Shown here one piece after another: positions 1 through 12,600 of a stretch of 64,000 bases of DNA. The number at the start of each line of letters is the position of its first letter. Within the stretch, counting starts at the first letter, position 1. Position numbers and translations under genes: made by a program. The stretch lies in contig CAIIXF020000009.1 in assembly GCA_903813345.2 (NCBI GenBank), forward strand, positions 26,322,740 to 26,386,739, written 5' to 3'. Source of the stretch: Owenia fusiformis (lineage: Eukaryota > Annelida > Polychaeta > Sabellida > Oweniidae). Below the pieces are notes generated by a model. The model made no database searches and was not told where the DNA came from. It was given only the letters and a program-made list of their open reading frames with translations.

Positions 1-219
1 TATACAAGTGTAGTTATAGAACTAATAGAAACAACACCCCAAAGTTATTCTCCAAACCCTCCCATGCTCTTGCATATTTTTTACTTTTGTTGTATTTTTC
101 TATTTAGAAATTCACTGTGCTCGAATGTGTTATTGCTTGATTGCTTAATCCTAAATGTTAATTAAGTGGCTTTGTGAATTTCACAACCTCTGTTCTCTAC
201 ACATATCTTGACTTTGTAG

Positions 220-312
220 GTGTTTGTCTGTGATTTCCCCATCTCCGACGACCAAATGAATGCCATCAGAGAATCCAACACGAATCCTATAATGCCAATG
301 TCAATGTCATAG
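220..312 (+). CDS. Terminal exon of a third CBM14/LamG-type paralog (rest lies upstream of the window)
   Basis: Only the last coding exon is in the window. It follows a 3' splice site (ctttgtag, AG at 218-219) and opens in phase 0, coding VFVCDFPISDDQMNAIR and then a tail ending NPIMPMSMS and TAG (310-312), 30 codons plus stop. The peptide is nearly the same as the last exon of the full gene at 6607-13781 (LFVCDFPITEEQMDAIR...NPIMPM), which also begins in phase 0 after an AG. A tandem, same-strand paralog upstream is therefore the simplest reading. Bases 1-219 look like intron. Two AATAAA signals follow within 50 bases. Not recognised as a named gene; the chitin-binding and LamG-like parts can only be assumed from the paralog. 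Confidence 0.75.
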   Translation: MFVCDFPISDDQMNAIRESNTNPIMPMSMS

Positions 313-342
313 ATATCTTTTGTGTATTTATCAATGATTGAA

Positions 343-359
343 AATAAATTTTGAATAAA
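343..359 (+). promoter_or_regulatory. Polyadenylation signals of the upstream paralog
   Basis: Two AATAAA hexamers (343-348 and 354-359) lie 30-47 bases after the stop codon at 312, a normal position for 3' end formation. Confidence 0.6.
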
Positions 360-360
360 T

Positions 361-3300
361 AACATCTGAAATGTTTTGTTACCTGTCCTCGCTCATGTAA
401 AAATAACAGACGTACCAAAACAATTGGAAAGGAAAACATCGAAAAGTGCAGTCGTTGCAAATAAAGGAGATAAATTGCAAAAGCATTGATGTAAATAATG
501 TCGTGTCCATATGAGTCAAGACGCCATTTCGTTTAAAAATGTGAAATTATATGTCACAGCAAAATAAGAGCATATGCAACAATGTTGTCCCAATTGTCAA
601 TATAAATATTAAAAGTGTATCTCATAAACACTAATCCACAGTAAAAATATTACGTCCACAGATCTCTTTATTTTCTAAAATCTCTCTTAAGACGACTAAA
701 ATGCTCAAAACTAGGATGTGTCACCTGGACCATAAGGGGATGTAAATGTTTGTACCAACACTGCGCCTTTTCACAAATTTATTTTATATGTCCATGTCAT
801 TTGAGAAAATGTTTTTTTACAAACGAAGAGGCATTTTTAAAGTGAATTCAGATTTTTAAGTATACGATATACTCTCTTGAGTAAATGTGCCCTCTTAACG
901 TGTCCTCGTTGACACGAATTTTGAACGTGATAGTTATCAGCATGTATGTTCACAAAATATGGATGTCTAATATCCAATACAACATCAACTATAATGGCAC
1001 TATTGAGCACAGGCTGGTTTGTTTTATAATGCTAGGTGTGTAAATCTGGGAGTCGATATACAATATACCACCCCAAAATGCAAAAGTGAGCGGTCATCGT
1101 CGTCACGGCGATTTGAGTATCTTATGATTATAAATGTCACATATGTTTGAATCGCGCACAATGTTTTATCACAGTCCAATAAAAACATCCTGAAATTAGC
1201 GGATTATTGGCAATTTCAGAAAATGCAAGGTATCAGTCCAGTGTAAAACGTGTCCAGTGTGACACGTTTTCAAAGCTGTTTATTAAAAACTCCCACGATG
1301 CATTTAATTATATTATACTACGCTATAAGATAGAGCCAATATACCTGTTTATAATGTTTATTATATTTTATTTTCATTCTTTGTTAATATAAGATGTTCA
1401 TGTGCACGTCATTGAGGGATGTTTTTGACGGCCATTTTGAATTTTCGCAAGGTTTTTCTTTAAAAAGTAATATATATATCAATAAATCACGGTTTATTTT
1501 CTACAATATAAACGTAAATAAAGAATATCAATGCTTTAATTTCCCCCAAAAAAATCTGAACAAAAAATTAAAAAATCAAAATGGCAACCAGTCTGTCAAT
1601 AACGCAGGTGCGAGTAGGTAGTTACCAGATTCACCACCAGGTGGCTCGTTCGGGTCAGATAGCATGGCGGGTATAGTAGAAAGTTAGCCTTAACTTAAAT
1701 TACATTTATTTGCGTTTTTCAATCTTCATATAACCCTTATGTATTTCATAGTTATGCAAATCAAAATATGTCCAGTAAAAGAAAATGTTATCTGTCCAAT
1801 ACAAGAGAAGATAATTCACTTTTTGTGATTTTGTAGCATGGGGTCTATGGGGAATCAACCCGAGCAAGAAGTCACATTTTCCAAAAAATTAAATTTTCAA
1901 AGATGATAGACAATTTTCGAAACCATATTTCTAGATGTACTTTTACATGCAGATTTCAAATATGAGATCAATTTGACTGAATTTCGAATTAATGACGTAA
2001 ATCAAGATTATTTCTACTCGCATCTAGTGTATTCATCTTGCGACTCATTTTGTGAGAATATCACATTAATTTTTATGCTTCTCACAAAAAGCAATGAATA
2101 CGTCAATATCTGATATTTGTTTCATCAGTCTTTGACATAAGATATCTCAACTAATATAACCAAACGATAACCAAGCATTTTCCATAGCTATTTATGTTAC
2201 ATAGACGTATTTCAATATATCCCCCCCTTGTCATCCATCAACATTAGACAATGGCCAGTTCTCACTTATTCGTAGTCTAGCTACAAGTCCTTGTGACCCC
2301 CACTACAACATAAGTTGTGGAAGAAATGTGTTAAATCAAGTAGAGGGGGGTGATAAAATATGCTTGTATATGACCAAATCAATTTTCAAGCTCCTTCTCT
2401 ATCCAATATATGAAAGGTGATAGACAGTATACTCACTTATTCCAAAAGTTTCCCAATAACATTACTTTAATTCAAGAAGGAACTATTAAGTAGTAACTGT
2501 AAGTATACACAGACAGGTAAGCTAACTACAGATGTTCCTGGATCGAAAAAGAAAAACATCCATGCGCGGAATCAAAAGAACAGAGAAAATATTTGTCAGT
2601 CGTGTAACAAAAACTATTACGACGGTATGGATCAATTCTTTCTACTGGATTAAGTGACAAAGATGCAATCTGTGGTATCATGAATCCATAGAATTTTCAG
2701 GCAAATATGGACAACTCATCAGTGCTAAGACAGATATGTTTTGTTCTAAAACTACACGTATATGACTGGCTCGCATGGCCGTCCCACTGCTGAGTTATGT
2801 AATAGACTACTATAAACGGTATGATATTTTGTTCTAAAAAACGTTAAGTTCAAATTCAAAATCAGTTCATATATCCCCATAAGTCATATTTACTTGAAGA
2901 ATGAAATTTTGTAACACATCAACTTTCTCATCACTGCTGATTTTTCACTGCTGATTGTTCATTACGATATAAAATGAACGAAAATAGAAACGTGCACACC
3001 CCCTCTTCTTTACTGTTATGCTGTATCATGCATTAATTTATAGAGAGAACATGATTTACGTATACGATCTATCAGACCTCTGAAACTTCATCTGATAATA
3101 AAATGTAGTATTTAGTATCTTTATTTTGTGGTAAACATCTTAAACCAGAGCATATTAATGAGCCCGAGCCAAAAAGGGCCAATTTCCTTGTCGTTATGTT
3201 TTACATTGCTCTTCATAATTGTTCGCAATTAACACTTAATCGCTGCATGCATATGTGACCGTTGATACAAATGATATTTTGATTTTGTAAGGTTCGTGTT

Positions 3301-3677
3301 TGAACAGGTATATTCTTTCATATTTTGCTTTTGTACGAGAAATGCGTAATACAAAAAACAAAAAAGCAACTTATTCTTGTTAACTTCTTGTCAAATTTGG
3401 GTATTTAGTTACTTTGTCACTTTTCCTTAAGAACCACCATTCAAGTCATCTTTAAAAACAAATACACGGTCAAGTTGAACTAAAGTCTGTGTCATTATTC
3501 AAAAGCATCATTTTGTTTTTCACATAGAAGTTAGTATTAAACCAATGGTGTCTTCACTTTCGCTAATGATTTTTCTCGTCGGCATGGCCAATAGCATTGG
3601 TTTAGATATTGCTTGGTAACGAAAAAATCGAGGGAGTATACTAAAATCATTTCGTGGTTTAATTTCGTGGTTTAAGC
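361..3677. other. Intergenic stretch, no gene seen
   Basis: AT-rich sequence between the upstream paralog and the first fold-back element. Short open frames at 1207-1392, 1394-1621 and (minus) 3520-3708 have no recognisable motif, start context or splice signals. There is an 8-base C run near 2220 and a tandem pair of TTTCGTGGTTTA near 3651-3675. Nothing else stands out. Confidence 0.5.
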
Positions 3678-4633
3678 ACAAAACCAATGATAACAGCATT
3701 AATTTCATTCAATGCACCATAAAGCCATGTGTCTCCTCTTTACAATGATATATCATTCATTGATATTTGGTTATGGTTGGGCGAGTAATCATTCCATTTG
3801 CAAAGTGGGCCAAAATTAGCTTTTGGCCAAGTTATAAACATCGCAAAAGTCAGTGTACGGAGCCTGATGCAATATTGTAAAAAAACATAAAACCAATGCT
3901 GACTGCATCCTTTTCATTCAATGTACCAAAAAGCCAAATTACTCCTCTTAGCAATGGTATATCATTCATTCACAGGGAGTCATGACTGGCCGAATAATCA
4001 TTAATTTTGCAAAGAGGGGCAAAATTCAGCTCGGACCCAAGTTTTAAAAATTGCAAAAGCCAGTACAAAGGGCATAGGGGCTATTGGAAGAAGATGTGAC
4101 AGGTGTGGCATAGACAGTAAAGTGTCCATACTCATACTCTTGCAAGAATACATCCTATACCTCTCCAAATTGCCACCACTTCCTTGCACATAAAGATGCG
4201 CTCGTCTGCCCAGGTCATGCATGGTTCAGCCCTAAGTCATCTGTGGGTTAAAGCAGAGAAAAGCAGCCCATGGGCAATTCTTTCTCGAGGTTTTGCAATA
4301 TCTATAGTGGAGGAATTGTGAGCACAGATGCTCCTGAGATAGCTCCAAAAGAAAGAGTCACAACAATTCAATTCAGAAGAACTTCCATTGGCACTTAGCC
4401 CTTGCACTGATTTTTGCAATATCTAAAACTTGGCCAAGAGCCGATTTTGACCCACTGTGTAAACGGAAGGATTTCTCACCCAACCATTATCACATGTGAA
4501 TGATAGACATATCATCGGAAAGAGGAGAGATGTGGCTTTATGATACATTAAATGAAATTGATGTAGTCATCACTAGTTTTATGATTTTACAAGATAACTA
4601 CTTGTTCCGTTTTTTTGATACGCCCTGTATATA
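3678..4633. repeat. Fold-back repeat of about 0.95 kb with an extra internal copy of one arm
   Basis: The sequence at 3678-3840 (including AATGCACCATAAAGCC and GGCCAAGTT) recurs in inverted orientation at about 4400-4585. A third, direct copy of the left arm lies at about 3886-4063. The right end reads TTTTTTTGATACGCCCTGTA and resembles the CAGGG termini of the other TIR elements here. The matching left terminus is not visible, so the left boundary is approximate. The small open frames inside are by-products of the repeat. Confidence 0.6.
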
Positions 4634-4833
4634 TGATTCTTTTTATCAGGTTTTGGTAAAAATATGATTTTATCATTTTTTCACTTTACCTCATTCTGAA
4701 TTTTTCATGTTTTGGCGTCTTCAGTGATATACATAATGGACTTATTTGACTTGTTTTCAGTTATACACAGTTTGCGTCAAGGCTGCGTGAATACATTAGG
4801 ACAATATTCAATTCTACATAGGTCTTATAAAAA

Positions 4834-4912
4834 CACACCCCAATGTCCAAAACAATGGTATGTTATTCAAAGAAACAATGTTCAATGCCCCTCCTTTATC
4901 GTTCAGGAACTA
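4834..4912 (+). repeat. Partial copy of the dispersed repeat interrupted by the LINE at 16 kb
   Basis: Shares the phrase CC-CAAAACxATG-(T/A)T(G/C)TTA followed by AAAGAAACAATGTxxAATxCCCCTxC and a CATT/CGTTCAAG-like end with 15.95-16.03 kb and 58.6-58.7 kb. Divergent and partial. Confidence 0.45.
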
Positions 4913-5809
4913 TAATGCCAAATTCCAAAGCCACGAAACGATCAGATATTTGATTGTCAAATAATACAAGCTGAAGATTAAAGTGAAATATATATCTTCA
5001 AAATATGGCTAAGTGGGTACTTGTTTATAAATTGATGCACTATAAACACATGCTTAAAGTGTCATTCTGGTGAATGTCCTGTTACACAGTATCTGTTAAC
5101 AGTAAATGAATCATTCCTTTCTTGGGCATTTCTCACAACTCCAAAAATTTGGAATCAGTTTTTTCATTATCTAATCCGAAGTTCTGTTCATTTCCTTCTT
5201 TTTTTGCATTTTAAGACTTAACCACTGTGTCATTGTATAAATGGGTATACATATCAGGCTTGACCTAAGGGCAAGTGAACAACATGATAAATCAGAGAGG
5301 ATCAATTTAATTACTTTTAAGCTAATGACTTATTAGGCCTGCATCATTGAGAGTAGTACGAAGGTAAGTGACGTGCTAAGGAAATTAGGAATTATTTTAA
5401 AATCTTCATTTTTAATCATCTTAGTATTTTCGATACATTTTATTTGTAATATGTACCAAAATAAGCACATGCTCATTTACGATCGAAAATCTTTTCTCGC
5501 ATAGTCAAACTTTTCAGCTTAGTTTATTTGGTGCACGACTCGTGTCGAGTCACACCCTAAAGCGATGCCAAGTTTACTCAAAGATAATTGCTAAATGCGA
5601 TCCATTTAAAGTCATTAAACAAAACATATTATTTGGGTTAAATGTTACGTATATTATAACACGATGAAATTGTGTATATGGTTCTACGGCAAATAATCTT
5701 AGATTATCACATGGAAATAAATTTGCTTCGACCTCTTACAATTTTGTTAATTTCAGTTTTGATTAGACTGTTTTTTGCTATTGGGAACACAAAGGAATTC
5801 AAAACTAGA

Positions 5810-6000
5810 TCAAACTATCATGATTACTTGAACGGTAGGGGAATGGATATAAGATATTGTTTCTTTTTATGTTATGCCATAATTTGGGATAGTTGGGGGT
5901 TGTTTTTCTTATGACTGGTGTACTCCTAGATGTTTTATTTTTCTTGGTATGTTCTGTAACAACTTTGGTCATTTCCCTTTGGCACTGGCGCACATATCTA
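5810..6000 (-). repeat. Reverse-oriented copy of the same dispersed repeat
   Basis: Read on the minus strand it runs ATCTA..GCCAAAGGGAAA..GACCAAAGTTGT, then CCAGTCATAAGAAAAACAAC, then AAAAAGAAACAAT and a CCATTCCCCTACCGTTCAAG-like end. That is the same order as 15858-16032 and 58500-58680. The open frames over this interval on both strands come from the repeat, not from a host gene. Confidence 0.6.
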
Positions 6001-6606
6001 AATTGAATATAAAACAGACATTAGGGTACTCAGAGAACACTTCATAAAAAGGGAGTTGTTGTGTTGGTAAGTATCGCAATATGTTTTTTTTTGTTCTTTT
6101 GACACTGTCCTTTAATTCCCAATATCTTCATGTGGTGCAAATTAAAGTAGGCATTATTAGTTGACAAAAAACGAGGACTGCCATCGCCCATCACTGCTTT
6201 CATAGCAAATCATAATGTAATGCAATGAATTACTCTTGGGCCAAGGATAGTCATCGTCAGATTTTATCATTTTGTAAACTTAGCCACTCAAATAAATTCA
6301 TCAAATTCCTTATTCATATTATCCAAAATTAGGTTTTCTAGAGGAAAATGGTAAACAGCCCAGTTTAATGGATGACCCATCTGTGTGAATGAAAGTTAAT
6401 TCGAAACATTTCTTTTAAATGTACAGTCACAACTTCAGTCAAAATGAATAAAATGGAATTTCATTGTTTATTTTGCGCGGTTATATTAAGCTGCCTTTAC
6501 CGAAAATATATCAAAAAATCGCAATAGGTACTACAAGAGCGGTCACTTTATTTGTGTATGTAACTTTGCCATTGGTACACCCTATATGTGTTAGACACAC
6601 TTTCAG
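6001..6606. other. Upstream region of the CBM14/LamG-like gene
   Basis: About 600 bases with no coding signal. The last bases before the ATG read cactttcag|ATG, a 3' splice-site consensus, so the promoter probably lies further upstream behind an untranslated first exon. No convincing TATA box was seen. Confidence 0.4.
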
Positions 6607-9600
6607 ATGATGCGGGGCATATTCCTACTGGTGATATGTTCATTGGCATGGGGCCAAGATACCGAGCCGGATGCCGATGAAGATATGGGTGCGTATTAAA
6701 CTGAAACACCCGGGATATCTCTGGGACATTTCTGACCTGAAAACAATACCTGTACTCTAAATTAAATACCTTAGTTATCAATTTGCATTTTTTCATTTCA
6801 GTATAATCCCTTTTCTATACAAGAAAAAAAGAAGCATATTATTTAATTTTGCGTTTTCAAATCGTAGACTAGTTCTTTTTATCACTTTATTTTGGGTACA
6901 TTTACTTCAATAATTCTGGAACAGAGTTCAATTATTAAATATGGGAATTATTGTATCTAGTTTTCTATCAAACGATACTGTTTCATTCTAGGTTTCCCAC
7001 TAACCGAAGAGCAACTAGGTAAGTAGTAGTCTTTAAAATATATGGTTGAACCTTTAAAGATAGAATGGAAAATTGAACCGGCTAAATCTGACGATCAATA
7101 TACAAGTACTAATGAAATGCAAATAAGTAATGCTCCTTTTTCTGGACCCAATAATTTTGATATTATAATACAACATGTATGTCGAGTCATTTTTATCAAA
7201 AAGTCATTATTCATAAATTAGAGAAAAGCATGAAATATCGGATAAAGTATACAACTTTTGTTTTAGCTCTTTGTGGTCCGACTGGTTATTTTGCTGATCC
7301 CGATGATTGCTGTTGGTTCGTCCAGTGCGATTACGAACCATTCAACGTCGGCCATAGGGTTGCCTGCATGGGAGGTTCCGTATGGAACTCCGAGAAGTGC
7401 TCATGCGAGGAACCAAATGCCAACAATCCATGTGACCCAGCTACATGCGACGGTGAGTGGAAAGCGAAATAGCTGTTTAAGAAGTGTATATTGATATTAC
7501 ATCCTGGTATTACAAATGAATGGCAGAATCTAAGCAGATACGAACAAAGGCTCGCAGAGGGCAGGGAATGTCATTCATATATTCAAAAACATTATTAACA
7601 TTCATTTATATGTACACAAAGCCAATAAAAGTCGATAGCTATCTTTTAAAATTGATAATTCTGATTTTCTAGTTCCTGAGTTCGTGCCAACCCCTTGTCC
7701 AACAGCCGGTCTCCGTGATGGTGAGTAAAATACGGGTAAAATAAGAAAATATAAAGTGCCGACAGAAATGTGTCAAGCCTTGATACTGTGACAAAGTGAT
7801 AATGCTATCAATTATATTTTCAAACTGCTCGTCTTTACTAAGATAAAGTTTCCTATAAATTACACGAAGTAAAAAATAGGTAAAACCCTTTTGTTTATTT
7901 AGATCAATGTTGTATCGATGGACTTGTTGTCACAATATTGAACGAAACATCGTATTACGTGGATTCGGAAACCATATTGGGAAATCAGACATGCCCATAC
8001 GAGTTACTCTTCAATGCTGTTGACTGTTGCTGCGACTCTACCACTTTTACAGGTGATGAAGCTTATGTTATCTGCTACGTTCACGAACTAAGATCTCATT
8101 CAAAATACATGTTCAGGATATGGTATCAGTTCATTGAGGACAATAATGCGCGACGGTCTGACATATTCACTGTATCTCTATTTCAATGATCATGAGTGAT
8201 TTTACTTTATAAATGACATTATCCTTCTCCATATTATTTCATATTGTTCTTGTTTTTATGTCCCCACCACATAGTGTGGGGCCATATTGTCGTCCTAGGC
8301 GCGTCCGTCCGTCCGTCTGTCTGTCTGTCTGGTTGTCTGTCTGTCCGTCCGTACGTCCGGCAGTTTTCTCCAAAACCGCTACAGGTATCACCTTCTAATT
8401 TTCAGGAATAACTTATGAGTGCCTATAGATGTGGATGAAAAAAATTTAACTCGAAACTTCTTCCTGTCGGCCATTTTGAAGTCAAATGCTAAAATCCTTG
8501 TCTGCAAACTTTAAGAAAAACTGCTTCACAGTTGCATTTAAAACTTTAACATCTTGTTCAGCTCACTTCATTCTAGATCTGATTAGGTTTTGCACCTGCT
8601 AGCTCAGTCATGTCAGCCATTTTGAATGTCTTAAGAAAAGTTAGCGCGCGATAATACTTTGTATCATATTCAATGGTGTTTTTGAGTTTTCATACTTTAA
8701 CTATTTAGTAGCTTTATAAATAATTTCAGATGTACTTTGCTGTAAAAGCCTACTTTATTGTTAACAGTAGTTATATGTGATAATTTTGTAAAAAGAAATC
8801 AGCAAAAACTCATAAGGACTTTTTTATTGTCGGCCATTTTGGATTTTTCGGTCCTAAAATCTTGTCTGTGAAGTCTTGTCTGCGCGTTTTCAGGTGAACC
8901 GTTTGGTGGATCAATTTCAAATTTTCAGGGATGATTCTTAGTATAAAAATCTATATCTCATTAGTTTTTTGGCATTCTGGGTAAATGTCAAGGCAGCCAT
9001 TTTGGATTTTCCGTCCTAAAATCTTGTCTGTAAAGTCTTGTCTACTCGTTTTCAGGTGAACTGTTTGGTAGATCAATTTCAAATTTTCAGGAATGATTCT
9101 TAGTATGAAAATCTAGAACTCATTAGTTTTTTTGCATTCTGGGTAAATGTCAAGGCAGCCATTTTGGATTTTCCGTCTTAAAATCTTGCCTGTAAAGTCT
9201 TGTCTACGCGTTTTTAGGTGAACGGTTTGGTAGATCAATTTCAAATTTTCAGGGATGATTCTTTGTATGAAAATCTACATCTGATTACTTTTTTTGCATT
9301 CTGCGTAAATGTTAAGGCAGCCATTTTGGATTTTCTGTCCTAAAATCTTGTCTGTAAAGTCTTGTCTACCCGTTTTCAGGTGAACCGTTTGGTAGATCAA
9401 TTTCATATTTTCAGGGATGATTCTTAGTATGAAAATCTACAAACAGATTAGTTTTTTGATATTCTCGGTAAATGTCAAGGCAGCCATTTTGGATTTTCCA
9501 TCCTGAAATCTTGTTTGTAAAGTCTTCTTTACATGTTTTCTGGTTAACTGTGTGACGGATCAATTTCAAATTTTTCAGGGGTGGTTCTTAGTATGAAAAT

Positions 9601-12600
9601 CTAGAACTGACTAAATTTTGGGCATTCTGGGTAAATTTTAAGGTGGCCACTTTGGATTTTCCGTCCTCAAATTGTGTTGGTAAAGTCTTGTCTACTCATT
9701 TTCAGGATAACCATTTCACGGGATCACCACTTGGTGGGGACATTTTGTACACATTTGTGTTCTTGTTGTTTCTATGGTTTCCTCTTTTTCGTTTAGGACT
9801 AGAAATCGTTTTGATTCTTTCGTTATAGTTGGCGATGTACGCTTTTAGTTTGAGAAACTTATTCACTCATTAACAAAGTATGATATCGCATGCTTCTGAT
9901 ATTTTTAGCTCCCCCTCCCATGTGTGACCATTACACATTTGATCAACTGCCATTTGCGGATGAGGGTGTCATTGCCAGTGGTGCTGCATTGTTGACCCCA
10001 GGCGCAGACGCTGGTGGCGGCGCAACAGCAGGTTCTGCCTCGTTTTCAGCAGGAGCAGCAGCGGGTGCAGCTTCTGCCAAACTACACAGGTTCTCCAATG
10101 TTGACTTCAGTAATGGTTTCGCCACTGCCTTTTGGATTATGGCTGAAGGTTCCGGGTCATCAGTTCTCTTCCACAACGGAGATGAGGGTGGACAGGGTGC
10201 AAGTATATCTTTGGAGCTGTTGCAAACATCTGGTGGAGGATTCGCTATCTCTGGTGGAGTTTCCTCAGAAACAGATGGCGTTGCTGATTTCTATCAGACG
10301 ACCGGTGTAAGCATAATTATCATCCAATATGTCAATATAGATGAGTTTTGATATATCAGAATTGGAGAGGGAGCTACACCATCGACATTCCCATAGCGAC
10401 GTGATCATTCAATTATGTAAATGATCGTAATGTTAATTTAGCTTGAGAATCACATTGGCTAGGTTTCCAAATACAAACAATAATGTTTTTTCCAGTGGAG
10501 TGCCGGATCATGGCATCACGTCTGTATGTCATACCAAGATGGCCAACTGACGTACTCCTTAGACTCCGAACCACCAGTTACAGTCAATGAAGCGGGTAAA
10601 TTAACCTATTCATAACCCTATATATGCCTATAAATCCCTTCAGCATATGATTTAACAAATAAAGAAATATGTATCCCTTACGAAACAATCACAATCTTAA
10701 CTAATTTAAATATTATATAATAATTACTTAAAGACAGACTCTTTATTCATTCAATGAATGATTTTAGTTCATTCCTTCTCTGTATTTGTCCTGATGAAAT
10801 ACTGGTGTGAAAATCATATGACAATCGTTGAACTGTTGTGCTTTTGCCATATTTTCATTGTGTTTCTTGATGCTTTCTCTAAGTGTTCCACTTGACCATT
10901 GTGCATTAGAAAAATCACCGCATGAAGAATGAACCAATATTTTGCAGATGAATTGGACGATGAAAGTGTTCTTGAAATCTTTAAATCAGCTGCCAACGAT
11001 GCGGCAGTGGCAGCAGACTCCGCTACAGAAAATGTTCGCAGAAGGCTCCAGAACGTTGGCGCGGACGATCCAGGATTTTCAGAGCTCCAGGGTGTCTTAG
11101 ACTGTGTTGAACAGATCAAAGCTGATTTGGAAGACAATAAGGAATATCTGGATGATGTTCAACGAGGTCTTGATGACTTTAGAAAAGTCCGCAGACGATT
11201 CAGAAAAGCATTCAAGTGAGTCCCATCTCTTGCTTCTATGATACCCATTGTCATCTTCAATAAAAATTATAGATTGAATTTACATATATAATGATATAAG
11301 TATATTAATCCTTAAAAGTTAATCATTTTTATTCAGTCGATTCAAGAGACCAAAACGAAGGAATGATGAAAACAGGGATGAGCTCCAAGATCTTCTCGAA
11401 CGAGCTCGCAGTGCATTTGAACTTCTGCGAGAGAAGGTCACAGCAATCTGTGACAGTCTTGATAAGGTACCCACCATGAACAATAGAGAGTTTAATCTTA
11501 AACTGTTTTCACAACCTAAACATGAATGAAAAGTACATGAATATTATGGAATGTGACACGTGCCCATAGTTTTGTATGCACTTTTAGTCTACTTCAGATG
11601 CCCGTTCAGCTTCATAGTTTCGTGTGTAGAACGGGGAATTAGAAATTTCACTTTGTTGTCAACGGGAATCATTATACTCCATAAACTAACCAATAAAATA
11701 AACAATTAACTAAACAGCAGCTAAGATACATTCACAGTATTATACAAAACTAACATTCTATTTAGGTTTGCGACATTCTTGGTAACAAAGAGATCCTTAA
11801 GCAATTGGATGCTGGCTCCAAGAAAACATTGAAGAGACTTAAGAGGAAATTGAAGAGGCTCAAGGGAAAATTCGAAGATGACTCAGGAGATGGGAAGTAA
11901 GACTTAATTACAGCACAACACTCGATTCGTAAATTAGCAAAAAAAGTTTCGAAAGTTACAAGTCTCCGATGAAATCAATTAAGGAACATATATGGGATGT
12001 CAATGTATAATTATTCTAAGTCTATACGGTTATCTTAAATGACTGGAATAAATTGAAAATTTAAGAACCCTTATCGATTGAAAATGGATTTTAGCAATAC
12101 TGACCAACATGAATCTACTTGTTGAGACTAAATCAACTTCTAGTTCTTCTGAGAAAATGAGGATTTCAGAAAGGGTGCCATTGACTTATAATGGGGATGC
12201 AATTGCTTTCATCTTGCATATCTACAGTATGTTAATTCAAATACACCCTTGCTGAATTCTCATTTATTCAGAAGAACTTAAGTTAATTGAGTCTCAACAA
12301 GTATAATAGGGGTTCTTAAAAAGGAAATTGGGCTTGCTTTTTAGAACTTTTTGTTGGTACTAAATGCTTTCGGGATAGAATATAGGATGCGTTCCTTTAA
12401 ACTTTCTAAGAATATGTCTATTTGTTTTCCAGCAACATGATTTTATAATAACAATGGTACTTGTTTAATTGCAGATTTTCACTTAAGTCTATTGATAAGA
12501 CATTTGAAGAGACCGACAGAATAATCTCAGATTATGACGATAGCCAACGTACAGGAAGAAAGAAGAGACAGACAGATGATGGTAATGGTTATTTATTTAA

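Larger units (their letters stand above)
8258..9743. mobile_element. TIR-bounded repeat element with internal 162-163 bp tandem array, inside intron 5
   Basis: The ends are inverted: ATGTCCCCACCA (8258-8269) against TGGTGGGGACAT (9732-9743). After the left end comes a TCCG/TCTG microsatellite (8303-8360), then about six copies of a 162-163 bp unit recognisable by GCCATTTTGGATTTTcCGTCCT, starting at 8833, 8996, 9158, 9320, 9483 and 9646. No open reading frame of note, so it is non-autonomous. Target duplications are not evident. Confidence 0.65.

Noticed and set aside
4712-4915. 67-codon plus frame near 4.8 kb
   Set aside because: Overlaps a diverged copy of the dispersed repeat also seen at 15.9 and 58.6 kb.
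9943-10310. Alternative plus and minus frames over the LamG-like exon of the first paralog
   Set aside because: Shadows of the real exon; the low-complexity Ala/Gly/Gln content follows from the GC-rich exon.
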